Below, piece after piece: positions 41,489 to 50,158 of a stretch of 64,000 nt of DNA; position 1 is the first letter of the stretch; each line of letters begins with the position of its first letter. The DNA comes from Teichococcus aerophilus (GTDB lineage: Bacteria > Pseudomonadota > Alphaproteobacteria > Acetobacterales > Acetobacteraceae), in NCBI RefSeq assembly GCF_014490485.1, contig NZ_JACTVA010000021.1, forward strand, positions 1 through 64,000. Direction: 5' to 3'. The position numbers were made by a program, and so were the translations under genes. The notes beneath the pieces were generated by a model. It saw only the letters and a list, made by a program, of their open reading frames with translations. It was not told where the DNA came from and did not search any database.

Positions 41489-41902
41489 TCAAGCGTGCTG
41501 GCGTGGCCGGCGAAGCTCGGTGTCCTCGGCTTCCTGCTCCTTCCTCCGTTGCACTTTGCGCTTTGCCGTGGCTTCGGCGGCCTCCAGGGCGATTTCCAGG
41601 CGCTTGATCTCGGCGAAATTTTCTCGCAGCGCGTCCCGCGCCACGGCTTCCTGCTGCTGCAATTGGCCGGCGGCCCAGGCGAGTTGACGGCGTTGACGGG
41701 TGTGGATGTGGGCCCAGGTGGTCCAGAGCGCCATGTCTTCGGCCTGGCCGCGGGCGTGCTCGGTTTCCTGCCGGGCCTTGGCGTCGTGCTTGGCCAGGGC
41801 TTCGGCGCCAAGCAGGGTCTGACGCTCGGCTTCCGCCAGCGCGACGCGCTTGTCGTCGGCCTGGCGGCGGGAAAGGCGGATCAGGGTGGCAAGGCCGCGC
41901 AT
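41489..41902 (-). CDS. fliJ: Flagellar export chaperone FliJ
   Basis: A 137-residue coiled-coil protein. LATLIRLSRRQADDKRVALA at the start is the FliJ N-terminal pattern, followed by continuous charged heptads to the C-terminus (RLEIALEAAEATAKRKVQRR). It is the central stalk of the FliH-FliI-FliJ ATPase. It stands alone rather than after fliI. Confidence 0.75.
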   Translation of the reverse strand: MRGLATLIRLSRRQADDKRVALAEAERQTLLGAEALAKHDAKARQETEHARGQAEDMALWTTWAHIHTRQRRQLAWAAGQLQQQEAVARDALRENFAEIKRLEIALEAAEATAKRKVQRRKEQEAEDTELRRPRQHA

Positions 41903-41959
41903 GGATGGGTTCCATCGATCTCTGGCCCTGCAGAGCGGGCCGTGTTACATCAATATCCG

Positions 41960-41971
41960 TTTTTCGCATAA
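41960..41971 (+). promoter_or_regulatory. TTTTTCGCAT motif between fliJ and the protease gene
   Basis: Exact TTTTTCGCATAA in the 84-base gap between divergent fliJ (start 41902) and the protease gene (start 41987). Only 15 bases before the latter's ATG, so binding there would block its translation-start region. Confidence 0.6.
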
Positions 41972-41986
41972 AGATCGAGAGCGCGG

Positions 41987-42805
41987 ATGCAGCGATGGAT
42001 GCGGGGCCTGCTGGCGGCCGGGGTGGTGATGATCGGGGTAGGTGCCGCGGCATCCGCCTGGCCGTCGCGGCCGGCGCCCGCTTCGGTCATGCAGGGGGTG
42101 TCTGGCACAGCGTTCGGCGTGGCGCCCGGGGTGTTGGTGACGAATGCGCATGTGGCGCTGCGGTGCCAGGCGCAGGGGCGGGCGCTGCATCTCATGGGCC
42201 ATGGTGGCGGCTGGGCGGTGCTTTTGCTGGACGCGGATGCCGACCTGGCCTTGCTGCGTGGGCCGGTGACGGGCGAAGCGGTGCTGCCGCTCTCCACCGC
42301 CGCGCGGCTGCCACGGGGCGCGCCGGTGCTGGCGATGGGCTACCCAACGGAAGGTGTGGACAGCCGCGCCGCCGGCTTGCTGCGCAGCGCGCGCGGCGAT
42401 GTGCTGCGCGCCACCCTGACGGTGCATGACCCGGAGGGCGGCCGTGCCGCCAGCTTCGTCATGACCGACCGGCAGGGGCGTGAGGTCGAGCCCGGCTGGG
42501 AGGATGGCCTGCGCTATTTTGGTGCCGACAAGGCGGCGCGGCTGCGCTGGCGGGTGGAGATCGGTGCGCCGGCCGGTGGCGGCAGCTCCGGCGGGCCGGT
42601 GCTGGATGCGGCGGGGCATGTGGTCGGGGTGGTCTATGCCGGCGGGCGCGGGCTGACGGCGGCGATACCGCTGGAGGATCTGCGCGGCCTGCTGGCCCGT
42701 GCCGGTATCGTGCCGGTGTTACGCGCCGCCTCGCTACGCCTGGACCCGGATTGGGCTGGCGTGGAGGCTGATGCGGCGCGGGCTTTGTACCGGATTACCT
42801 GCTGA
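41987..42805 (+). CDS. Secreted trypsin-like serine protease
   Basis: A 272-residue protease with an N-terminal signal or anchor (residues 8-24) and a chymotrypsin fold. Catalytic residues read as H55 (VLVTNAHVAL), D86 (DADADLALL) and S201 (GGGSSGGPV). There is no PDZ domain, so it is not a standard DegP/HtrA. Periplasmic, substrate unknown. Its placement in the flagellar island and the motif upstream suggest co-regulation with flagella. Confidence 0.83.
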   Translation: MQRWMRGLLAAGVVMIGVGAAASAWPSRPAPASVMQGVSGTAFGVAPGVLVTNAHVALRCQAQGRALHLMGHGGGWAVLLLDADADLALLRGPVTGEAVLPLSTAARLPRGAPVLAMGYPTEGVDSRAAGLLRSARGDVLRATLTVHDPEGGRAASFVMTDRQGREVEPGWEDGLRYFGADKAARLRWRVEIGAPAGGGSSGGPVLDAAGHVVGVVYAGGRGLTAAIPLEDLRGLLARAGIVPVLRAASLRLDPDWAGVEADAARALYRITC

Positions 42806-43501
42806 TCAGGCGGCGACGGGCGTCTGGTCAGTGCGGCTCTGTTGCGCCGGCGCATCCGGCAGCGGGGTGGCGTGGCCGAGCTGGGCCACCTGGAGTGCTA
42901 GCGCATCGGCGCCGGCGTCCCGCAATTGGCCGAGCAGGTCCAGCATCGCGGCGGTGAGGGAGAGGCTGTCCGGCGCGTTGTCGCTGGTCAGCAGCGGCGC
43001 TTCGGCTGGCCATGTGCGGCCGTCGGCGGCGGGGTGGCCGGCCGGCAGGCACCAGAGCTGTTCGTTGAAGGTGCGCATGGCATGCGGGGCGTGCCGGGCG
43101 GGCGCGCCGGGCTGGCTGGCCAGCAGATAGACATGGCCACCCGCACCGCTGCGGCGGTGGATTTCCCCGCCACCGGGCAGGCGGGCGGTGGAGGTCCATG
43201 GCCCTGCCCCGGCCAGCGCCAGCAGCGCGGTTTGGCGACGGCCCTGCATGTCCTGGTCGAGGATCGCCTGGGTGGCGGCCACTGGCCCGGCGGCCTGGAA
43301 TTGCCGCACCACTTGAGCGAGCGTCTGGCGGGATGCGGCCTCCCCATCACATGCGGCGCCTTCCAGGGTCAGACACAGCGAGGGGTCCAGATACTCTGGC
43401 GTGAGGACCCCGAGATCCCGTTGCATGCGGGACAGGCAGAGCTGGTCCAGGGCCGTGGCGGCGGTGGTCAACAGCAGTGTCAGTCCCAGCATGCGGCACA
43501 T
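42806..43501 (-). CDS. Hypothetical secreted protein
   Basis: A 231-residue protein with a short hydrophobic N-terminus (MLGLTLLLTTAATALDQLCL) that may be a signal peptide, and several cysteines in the first 60 residues. The rest is unlike any family I know. Its stop abuts the stop of the convergent protease gene. An alternative start is at 43492. Confidence 0.6.
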   Translation of the reverse strand: MCRMLGLTLLLTTAATALDQLCLSRMQRDLGVLTPEYLDPSLCLTLEGAACDGEAASRQTLAQVVRQFQAAGPVAATQAILDQDMQGRRQTALLALAGAGPWTSTARLPGGGEIHRRSGAGGHVYLLASQPGAPARHAPHAMRTFNEQLWCLPAGHPAADGRTWPAEAPLLTSDNAPDSLSLTAAMLDLLGQLRDAGADALALQVAQLGHATPLPDAPAQQSRTDQTPVAA

Positions 43502-43779
43502 TCCTGTTGCAGGGCGAAGGGGCTACTCGCGTTTTGCGAGTGTCAGACTTCGCGTAATGCGTGTGTTGAAGTGGTATTACTCTCTTTTTTGACGATGTCA
43601 CGCGCTGATGAAGATACTTCAAATTCGGTTAAAACCGTTGTTTTCTAGTAATTTAAAGAAGAATCTCGGCAATTTATCGCCGCCGATATCGCGTAGTGGT
43701 TGAATTTTCTCGTGTCTCTATCGAGATTATCGGAAGAAAAAGATATAAAATGAGACAAAGTCACGATTGTGAGGACGAT
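43502..43779. promoter_or_regulatory. AT-rich gap upstream of a small secreted protein
   Basis: About 280 bases, much more AT-rich than the rest of the window (especially 43560-43770), between divergent genes. It contains several A/T tracts that could be promoters or sites for a nucleoid-associated silencer, but no TTTTTCGCAT copy and no gene. Confidence 0.45.
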
Positions 43780-44073
43780 ATGCGCCTGTTCCCTGCCACT
43801 CTTGCCGTCCTGCTATCCGTCTCAACCGTCGCGTCCGCCCAGGGGTGGCAGGGGCGGCCTGAGCCGGGACGCCGCTCTGGCGCGCTGAATAGTTCGAACC
43901 CCCACCGCCCGGCCAATGCCTTCGACGGTGTACAGATCGATGCCAGCGCGCTGCTGGCCGAGCCCGCCCCGCCCAGCGCGGCGGAACGGGAGCCCGCACC
44001 GGTCAACCGGCCGATGTTCAGCAATGGCTGGACGCGGGACGGCTTCGGGGGCCGGCCGGGTGGCTGGCGTTGA
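43780..44073 (+). CDS. Small secreted protein, unknown
   Basis: A 97-residue protein from ATG 43780 after GAGGA, with a signal peptide (MRLFPATLAVLLSVSTVASA, cleavage likely after ASA) and a short Gly/Pro/Arg-rich mature part. No family is recognised. The frame opens at 43696, but the signal peptide sets the start. Twelve bases before the next gene. Confidence 0.6.
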   Translation: MRLFPATLAVLLSVSTVASAQGWQGRPEPGRRSGALNSSNPHRPANAFDGVQIDASALLAEPAPPSAAEREPAPVNRPMFSNGWTRDGFGGRPGGWR

Positions 44074-44084
44074 GGAACTGTCGC

Positions 44085-44420
44085 ATGAGCCTGCATGCCA
44101 AGGGCTTCGTCGTCATCCACCGGGACCTGGGCGTCTATGTCGGCCGGGCGCCGAACCTGTCCTGTTGGTCCAAGCTGAATGCGGCCGGGCGGGTCGCGGT
44201 GGCGACCTTCCCGACCGAGGCGAAGGCGCGCTGGCATGTTGATCTATGGGAGGGCGGCTGGCCGGACGACCAGGGAGCGGTCGGGCTGAGCCTGCACGCG
44301 GTGGAGGTGGATTTGCCGGATGGCTGGGCCAGCATCGCCGCGCTGCGCGCGGCCGGGCTGGAAGAGCATCTGGGGGAGCTGGCCCATGCCGGTTGGGACA
44401 ACCGGCATGGGCGCTGTTAG
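44085..44420 (+). CDS. Hypothetical protein
   Basis: A 111-residue cytoplasmic protein (MSLHAKGFVVIHRDLGVYVG) with several tryptophans and no recognised domain. It probably forms an operon with the small secreted protein. It faces the end of flgI. Confidence 0.55.
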   Translation: MSLHAKGFVVIHRDLGVYVGRAPNLSCWSKLNAAGRVAVATFPTEAKARWHVDLWEGGWPDDQGAVGLSLHAVEVDLPDGWASIAALRAAGLEEHLGELAHAGWDNRHGRC

Positions 44421-44453
44421 CTAAGCTTAGAGAGCGTCCCGTTCGATCACGCC

Positions 44454-45563
44454 CTAGATGAATTGCAGGTCGGCATGCAGGGCGCCGCTGGCCTTCAGGG
44501 CATTGAGGACCGAGATCAGGTCTCGCGGCGCCAGCCCCAGCGCGTTCAGGCCATTGACCAGGTTCTGCAGCGTGTTGGCGCGTGGCAGCACGGCGAGGCG
44601 GCGGCCACGCTGGTCATCCACCTCCACCTGCGTCCGTGGCAGCACCACCGTCTCCCCGTTGGAGAAGGGTCCGGGCTGGCTGGCAATCGGGCTCTCCGTA
44701 ACGCGGATGACCAGGTTGCCGTGGGTAATGGCCACCGGCTCCACCCGCACATCGGCGCCGACGACGATGGTACCGGTCCGTTCGTCCACCACCACGCGGG
44801 CGGTGGTTTCGGGCCGCACCTGCAGCGCCTCCATCTGCGCCACCAGGGCCGGCAGGCGGTCCCGCAGGCCGAAGGGTACCTTTACCTCCACCGTGCCGAG
44901 ATCCAGCGCGGTGGCGGTGGCGGGGCCGAAGCGCGCGTTCAGCACTTCCTCGATCCGGATGGCGGTGGTGAAGTCGGGCGATCGCAGCGCCAGGCGGATG
45001 GTGTCCGCATTGCGCAGGTTCACCGGCACCTCGCGTTCCACCAGCCCGCCGCCGGGCACGCGGCCCTGGGTGGTGACGCCGCTGGAAATGGTCTGCGCCT
45101 GCCCGCCGGCCTGGAAGCCGCCGACGACGACAGGGCCCTGCGCGACGGCATAGACCTCGCCATCCGCGCCGAGCAGCGGCGTGACGATCAGCGTGCCGCC
45201 GTTCAGGCTGCGGCTGTCACCCAGGGAGGAGACCTGGACGTCGATCGGCGTTCCCTGCCGCGCGAAAGGCGGCAGGGTGGCGGTGACGATGACCGCCGCC
45301 GTATTTCGCGTCTGCACCCGTGAATCGGCGACGTTGATGCCCATCCGCTCCAGCATCGCGGCCAGGCTCTGCTGGGTGAAGGGCGTGTTGCGCAGCTGGT
45401 CCCCGGTGCCTTGCAGGCCGATGACGAGGCCGTAGCCGACCAGCTGGTTTCCGCGCACCCCTTCGATGGTGACGATATCCTTCAGGCGCACCTGCGCCAT
45501 CGCCGGCACGGCGGTGAAACAGGCGCAGGCGAGCATGAAGGCCCGGAGGAAGCGGCGCGGCAT
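44454..45563 (-). CDS. flgI: Flagellar P-ring protein FlgI
   Basis: A 369-residue periplasmic P-ring subunit with a signal peptide (RRFLRAFMLACACFTAVPAM, cleaved near AMA-Q). Conserved blocks: VRLKDIVTIEGVRGNQLVGY, GLVIGLQGTGDQLRNTPFTQ and VVDERTGTIVVGADVRVEPV. Last gene of flgE-flgK-flgL-orf-flgI. The L-ring gene flgH and chaperone flgA are not in the window. Confidence 0.95.
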   Translation of the reverse strand: MPRRFLRAFMLACACFTAVPAMAQVRLKDIVTIEGVRGNQLVGYGLVIGLQGTGDQLRNTPFTQQSLAAMLERMGINVADSRVQTRNTAAVIVTATLPPFARQGTPIDVQVSSLGDSRSLNGGTLIVTPLLGADGEVYAVAQGPVVVGGFQAGGQAQTISSGVTTQGRVPGGGLVEREVPVNLRNADTIRLALRSPDFTTAIRIEEVLNARFGPATATALDLGTVEVKVPFGLRDRLPALVAQMEALQVRPETTARVVVDERTGTIVVGADVRVEPVAITHGNLVIRVTESPIASQPGPFSNGETVVLPRTQVEVDDQRGRRLAVLPRANTLQNLVNGLNALGLAPRDLISVLNALKASGALHADLQFI

Positions 45564-45584
45564 GGCAGCCTTCCCTTTCCGGCT

Positions 45585-45914
45585 TCAGACAGCGTAGCGC
45601 AGGCCGGCCTCGGCCAGCGCCGCATGCGGCATCAGGCGCGGGTCCAGGCCCAGCAGCGCCCGCAGCGTGCCCAGCGCATCCTGCAGGCGCAGGCTGCCGG
45701 CGGCACCGCTGACCGGCATCAGCGCCACGGCGCCGCGCCACAGCAGCACGGCGGCATCGCGCGCCAGCGGCGTCGCCAGCATGAAGCCCTCGCCACATTC
45801 CTCGGGCGTGCAGCCCAGGGCGTCGGCGATGGCGGCGTAGGTGGCGATGTCCTCTTCCTCCAGCGCCAGCGGGATGAAGGCGTTGGCGGTCATGGGAGCG
45901 GTGATGGCGTTCAC
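45585..45914 (-). CDS. Hypothetical protein between flgL and flgI
   Basis: A 109-residue protein, acidic N-terminal third (FIPLALEEEDIATYAAIADA), then leucine/alanine helices. No signal peptide or recognised family. Conserved-looking position in the hook operon suggests a flagellar accessory role, for example a chaperone; this is inference. Confidence 0.62.
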   Translation of the reverse strand: MNAITAPMTANAFIPLALEEEDIATYAAIADALGCTPEECGEGFMLATPLARDAAVLLWRGAVALMPVSGAAGSLRLQDALGTLRALLGLDPRLMPHAALAEAGLRYAV

Positions 45915-45942
45915 GTCGGATTCTCCGTTGTCCAGCTGGGGA

Positions 45943-46983
45943 TCAGAGGTAGTTAACGAGGCTCAGCGTCTGCAGCTGCGCCGTGATGGAATAGGTTGCC
46001 TGCAACTGGATCTTCAGCATGCCGACCCGGTCGGACAGAGTGTAGTAGTCGGCACCTTCCAGAGTATTGATCTGCGCGGTCGCGGCGCTCACCGTGCGCT
46101 CCTGGATGGTCGAGACATGCTCCAGCCTGGCTTCCTTGGTGCCGAGCGTGCCGGCCAGGGTCGTCAGGTTGCTTTGCGCGCCGCGCATCAGTTCGCCGGC
46201 GCGGCTGGCCAGGGCCGTCTTGGCCTCCTCGGTCAGCTTGCTGTTGTCGCCGCCGAGCAGCGAGGTCAGCGCCAGCGCGTGCATGGCATCCTTGAACGCC
46301 GCGTTGTCGCCGCGCACGTCATAGGCCAGGGTCTGGCCTTCGCCGATGCGGACCAGGTTGGGCGTGCCGTCGCCGGTCTTGCTGGCCGAGGTGTAGTAGT
46401 CGGCATAGAAGCCGGCGCCGCCGAAGACGTCGTCGATCTGGTCCATGACGTCCTGCACCGCCGCCGCGTCCAGCGCCGTGCCGGCATTGGCGGCCACGGC
46501 GGCATCCAGGATGGCCTTCATCTTGGTCGGCATGTCAGCGATATTACTGATCGGCCGTGCCGCGCTGTCCGTGCCGCCGAATACCTTCTGACCCTGGAAG
46601 TCGATGTTCAGCAGGTCGGCGATGGAGGCGAGGATATCCGGCGTGTCGGCGCCCAGCGTGTTGTAGCTCTGCTGCTTCAGCGCATCCGATTGCAGGATCT
46701 GCGCCGAGGTATCCTCGAGGATCTTGCCAATCGAGGTCATGGCGGTCTGCATGGTCTTCATGCGCTCGCCAGCCAGGGCGGTGGTGTTCTTGATCGCGTC
46801 GCCCTGCTGGATATCGTCGTAGAGTCGATACAGCAGCGAGGCGCCAACGCCCATCTCGCGCGCCGGGTCGCTTTTGCGGCCGGAGGCGATCTCGGCGGTC
46901 GACTGGGCGATCTGGCTTTGCAGCGACTGCAGGCTGGCCTGGCGGCCAATGGTGATGCCGGCGCCTGATACGCGGTCCATCAT
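45943..46983 (-). CDS. flgL: Hook-filament junction protein FlgL
   Basis: A 346-residue flagellin-like junction protein. The N-terminal D0/D1 pattern (SLQSLQSQIAQSTAEIASGR, then LLYRLYDDI) and the C-terminal helix ending in SVTAQLQTL-like sequence support FlgL over flagellin, as does its position directly after flgK. Confidence 0.88.
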   Translation of the reverse strand: MMDRVSGAGITIGRQASLQSLQSQIAQSTAEIASGRKSDPAREMGVGASLLYRLYDDIQQGDAIKNTTALAGERMKTMQTAMTSIGKILEDTSAQILQSDALKQQSYNTLGADTPDILASIADLLNIDFQGQKVFGGTDSAARPISNIADMPTKMKAILDAAVAANAGTALDAAAVQDVMDQIDDVFGGAGFYADYYTSASKTGDGTPNLVRIGEGQTLAYDVRGDNAAFKDAMHALALTSLLGGDNSKLTEEAKTALASRAGELMRGAQSNLTTLAGTLGTKEARLEHVSTIQERTVSAATAQINTLEGADYYTLSDRVGMLKIQLQATYSITAQLQTLSLVNYL

Positions 46984-46996
46984 CTCGAACTCTCCT

Positions 46997-48460
46997 TCAA
47001 CGGATGGTGCCCAGTTCCTCGAGCATCTTCGACGCGGCCTGGATGATCTGCACGGAGGCGGAGTAGGTCTGCTGCACCATCATCAACCGGGTCAGCTCCT
47101 CGTCCACGTTCACCGCCGTCTTGTTGGTGAGGTCGGCGCGGGCCTGCAGCGCGATGCTGGAGCGGGTGGTGGCGCGGTCCGTCCAGGTCGCGCGCTCGCC
47201 CTGCATCAGGCCGATGGCCTGGGCGGTGGCCTGGGACAGGCTCATCGAACCCGGCAGGCCGGTGCTGGTGTCGTAGCCACGGTTCTTGTCCATCGCATCC
47301 AGCCAGGACAGGATGCCGGTATTGTCGGAGGCGTTGCCCTCCACCGTCGCCCTCATGCCATCCCGCATGCGCCAGATGTCGCCGCCGGCGTCGGGGTCGA
47401 CCCTGGCATTGATGCCGATGGTGCGCGCCATGCCGACGAAGGGCTGGGTGGCATCGAAGGTCGCGGCGCCATCCCGGGTGAACAGGCCGGCCTGGTTGCC
47501 GGTGACGGAGAGGTCGCCCTTCTGGAAGCTCTCGGCCACGCGGCCGGCGACCTGGTCCAGCATATCGGCGAAGCGGGGCATGGTCTCGTCGCGCATCTTC
47601 AGCCCGGCGGCGATGCTGCCACTGTCCGAGATACGGATGACGCGGCCATCGACCGTGACGTCGGACAGGCCATCGGTGTACGGCGTGCTGCCGCCATGCC
47701 GGACATCGGACGGGATCTCCGGCACATGGGTGAAGACCAGCTTGTGCACCGTGCCGCTGTCGAACAGCGTCGTGCCGCCATCGGTCATCACCAGCAGCTT
47801 GCCGGGGCCGTTGTCGTAGATGCGCAGCGGCAGCGTCTGCGACAGGCCGGCCAGGATGCTCTCGCGCTGGTCCTCGTACTCGGCGGTGGAGGCACCGCGT
47901 GCCGAGGCCTGGGCCAGCTTCTGCTCGACCTCCTTCAGGCTGTCGAGCGCCGTGTTGACCGACTTCACGTCCTGCGCGACGCCGAGATCCGCCTGGGTGC
48001 GGATGTTGGAGACGGCGGCGTCCATATCGTGGAAGCCGGCCACCAGGTCCTGCGCGGCCGAGAGCGCCTGGCTCTGCGCGACCGCGTTGTTGGGTGCTGA
48101 AGACAGCGTGGTCAGCGCATCCTTCAGCGAACCCATGAGGGAGGAGAGCGAGCGCTCATCCGCCGGCTGGCCGATGGCGCTGGTATAGGCCTCCAGCAGC
48201 GCCTGCATGCGGTCCGCATAGGCCTCGGCCCCATCGGCGCCGCGCGAGGCCGCGGCCAGCACGGCATCGCCCGCCCGCTGCGTGACGCCGGTTGCGACGC
48301 CGGCACCGGTGCCGGCCACCAGGTTCTCGCTGCGCGGCAGGTCCCGCCGCACATAGCCCGGCGTCTGGGCATTGGCGACGTTGTTGGAGATGAGCGCCGC
48401 CGCCCGCTGTTCCGCCGCGAGTGAGCTGAGCGCGTTGAGCATGGCGCCTTGGATGGACAT
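46997..48460 (-). CDS. flgK: Hook-filament junction protein FlgK
   Basis: A 487-residue FlgK, N-terminal ALSSLAAEQRAAALISNNVA then NAQTPGYVRRD, and C-terminal VNVDEELTRLMMVQQTYSAS then VQIIQAASKMLEELGTI. First junction zone between hook and filament; exported with FlgN. Confidence 0.95.
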   Translation of the reverse strand: MSIQGAMLNALSSLAAEQRAAALISNNVANAQTPGYVRRDLPRSENLVAGTGAGVATGVTQRAGDAVLAAASRGADGAEAYADRMQALLEAYTSAIGQPADERSLSSLMGSLKDALTTLSSAPNNAVAQSQALSAAQDLVAGFHDMDAAVSNIRTQADLGVAQDVKSVNTALDSLKEVEQKLAQASARGASTAEYEDQRESILAGLSQTLPLRIYDNGPGKLLVMTDGGTTLFDSGTVHKLVFTHVPEIPSDVRHGGSTPYTDGLSDVTVDGRVIRISDSGSIAAGLKMRDETMPRFADMLDQVAGRVAESFQKGDLSVTGNQAGLFTRDGAATFDATQPFVGMARTIGINARVDPDAGGDIWRMRDGMRATVEGNASDNTGILSWLDAMDKNRGYDTSTGLPGSMSLSQATAQAIGLMQGERATWTDRATTRSSIALQARADLTNKTAVNVDEELTRLMMVQQTYSASVQIIQAASKMLEELGTIR

Positions 48461-48543
48461 GATTCAGATTCCGCTTTTTCTCTCGCCCGGTGATCGTGTT
48501 TCGCAGCTTGCGGGGCGCGCCTCGGCGGCCCCGCCTCACCGGC

Positions 48544-50016
48544 TCAGCGCTTCAGGTTGGTAGCCTCTTCCAACATCTGGTCGGCCGTGCGGACGACCGA
48601 GGCGTTGGAGCTGTAGGCGCGCTGCGTCTCGATCAGGTTGGTCAGCTCCGTGCCGATATCGACGTTGGAGGCTTCCAGCGCACCGCCCGAGGTGGTGCCG
48701 GCCGAGCCCTCGCCCGCCGTCAGCAGGCGCGGGGCGCCGGCGGCGCGGGACATCTCGTAGGCATCGCCGCTGACCGGGTTCAGCCCGTCCGCATTCGGGA
48801 ACACCGCCAGCTTCAACTGGTAGATCGGCCGGGACTGGCCGTTGGAGAAGGTGGCGATGACCTTGCCGTCATCCTCGATCGACACGCGCTCCAGCAGGCC
48901 GAAGGAGGAGCCGTTCTTCTCGATCTTGGTGGCGACATAGTTGCCGCTGAGCTGCGTCACGCCCTCGAAGCTGTCGAGGTTGCCCATCTTGATCGGCAGG
49001 CTGGCGGTGCCGTTGCCGAGGGAGAGGGTCAGCGTGCCATAGGTCCTGTCGTAGGAACCGATGCCTGCGACGACATCCGGCGTGCCGTTGGCGTCGCCGT
49101 CCCGGCCATAGACGGCGGGGTCCGGCACCTTCGCCGTGGCATCCACCGGGGCGCCGGTGACGAACTTGCCCGAGGCATCGGTGATGGACTTGATAGTGCC
49201 GGCATTCGGGCCGGTGCTCCAGAACTCCATCGCGATACGGCCGACCAGGCGGTCCGGGCTGGTCGCTTCCTTGCCCGGGTTGACCGGCGCGGCCACGCCC
49301 TTGTCCGTGGCGCTGTCGAAGATCTCGACGGTCCAGGTGTTGCTGTTGGTGGCGGAGGCGTTGTCCGGCACCATCGGCACGAAGCGGTAGGTCAGCGTCT
49401 GGGTGCCGCCCAGCGCATCATAGTAATCCACGCTGCTGATGAAGCTGTCCTGGTCCGGTGGCGGCGAGGCATAGGCGGTCTGGCCGCTGGGCAGGTTGGC
49501 CCAGAAGGTCATCTCCGTGGTGGGGGCGGAGGCGACGCTGATATTGTTGACGTTCACCGTGGTCAGGCTGTCCACGTTGTTGTCGCCCGCAGTGCCGACC
49601 GGCTGGCCGTCGGCGCCGAGCTTGACGCCCTGCAGGTAGTAGCCGGCGGCATTGACCAGGTTGCCATTGGCGTCCGGGCGGAAGGAGCCGGCGCGGGTGG
49701 CCAGGTACTTGCCGCTGCTGCCCGCGGTCTCGTTCACCACCAGGAAGCCGTTGCCATTGACGGCGACATCGGTGTCGATGCCGGTCTTTTGCACCTGGCC
49801 GACCGAGCTGATCTCCACGCGGTTGGTGGCGGCGGTACCGGCGAGGGCGGAGCCGCCGCTGCTGGAACCTTCCAGCACCAAGCTGGAGAATTGCGTATCA
49901 ACCCGCTTGTAGCCCACGGTGGAGCTGTTGGCGATGTTGTTGGAGATGCCGGAGAGCTTGGTGGCCTGGGCATTGAGGCCCGAGACGCTGGTCCGGAGTG
50001 CGTTGATGGCCGTCAT
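48544..50016 (-). CDS. flgE: Flagellar hook protein FlgE
   Basis: A 490-residue hook subunit. N-terminal SGLNAQATKLSGISNNIANS and C-terminal ASNVDIGTELTNLIETQRAY with NASVVRTADQMLEEATNLKR are the rod/hook signatures. The middle carries FlgE D1/D2 domains with ISSVDYYDALGGTQTLTYRF. A hairpin (GGCAGGC..GCCTGCC near 50053-50071) lies between motB and flgE. Confidence 0.95.
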   Translation of the reverse strand: MTAINALRTSVSGLNAQATKLSGISNNIANSSTVGYKRVDTQFSSLVLEGSSSGGSALAGTAATNRVEISSVGQVQKTGIDTDVAVNGNGFLVVNETAGSSGKYLATRAGSFRPDANGNLVNAAGYYLQGVKLGADGQPVGTAGDNNVDSLTTVNVNNISVASAPTTEMTFWANLPSGQTAYASPPPDQDSFISSVDYYDALGGTQTLTYRFVPMVPDNASATNSNTWTVEIFDSATDKGVAAPVNPGKEATSPDRLVGRIAMEFWSTGPNAGTIKSITDASGKFVTGAPVDATAKVPDPAVYGRDGDANGTPDVVAGIGSYDRTYGTLTLSLGNGTASLPIKMGNLDSFEGVTQLSGNYVATKIEKNGSSFGLLERVSIEDDGKVIATFSNGQSRPIYQLKLAVFPNADGLNPVSGDAYEMSRAAGAPRLLTAGEGSAGTTSGGALEASNVDIGTELTNLIETQRAYSSNASVVRTADQMLEEATNLKR

Positions 50017-50158
50017 CGGCGGTCCCTGCTATGGCTATGGGTCTTGGGGGATGGCAGGCACGGGGCCTGCCGTTTGCAGTCAGGCTGCGGGCAGCCTGGC
50101 CCGTTTTGGGCGGGACCGGTGCCGGCTTCTGCCGGTTGACCGGTGAAGGCTGGCGGTT

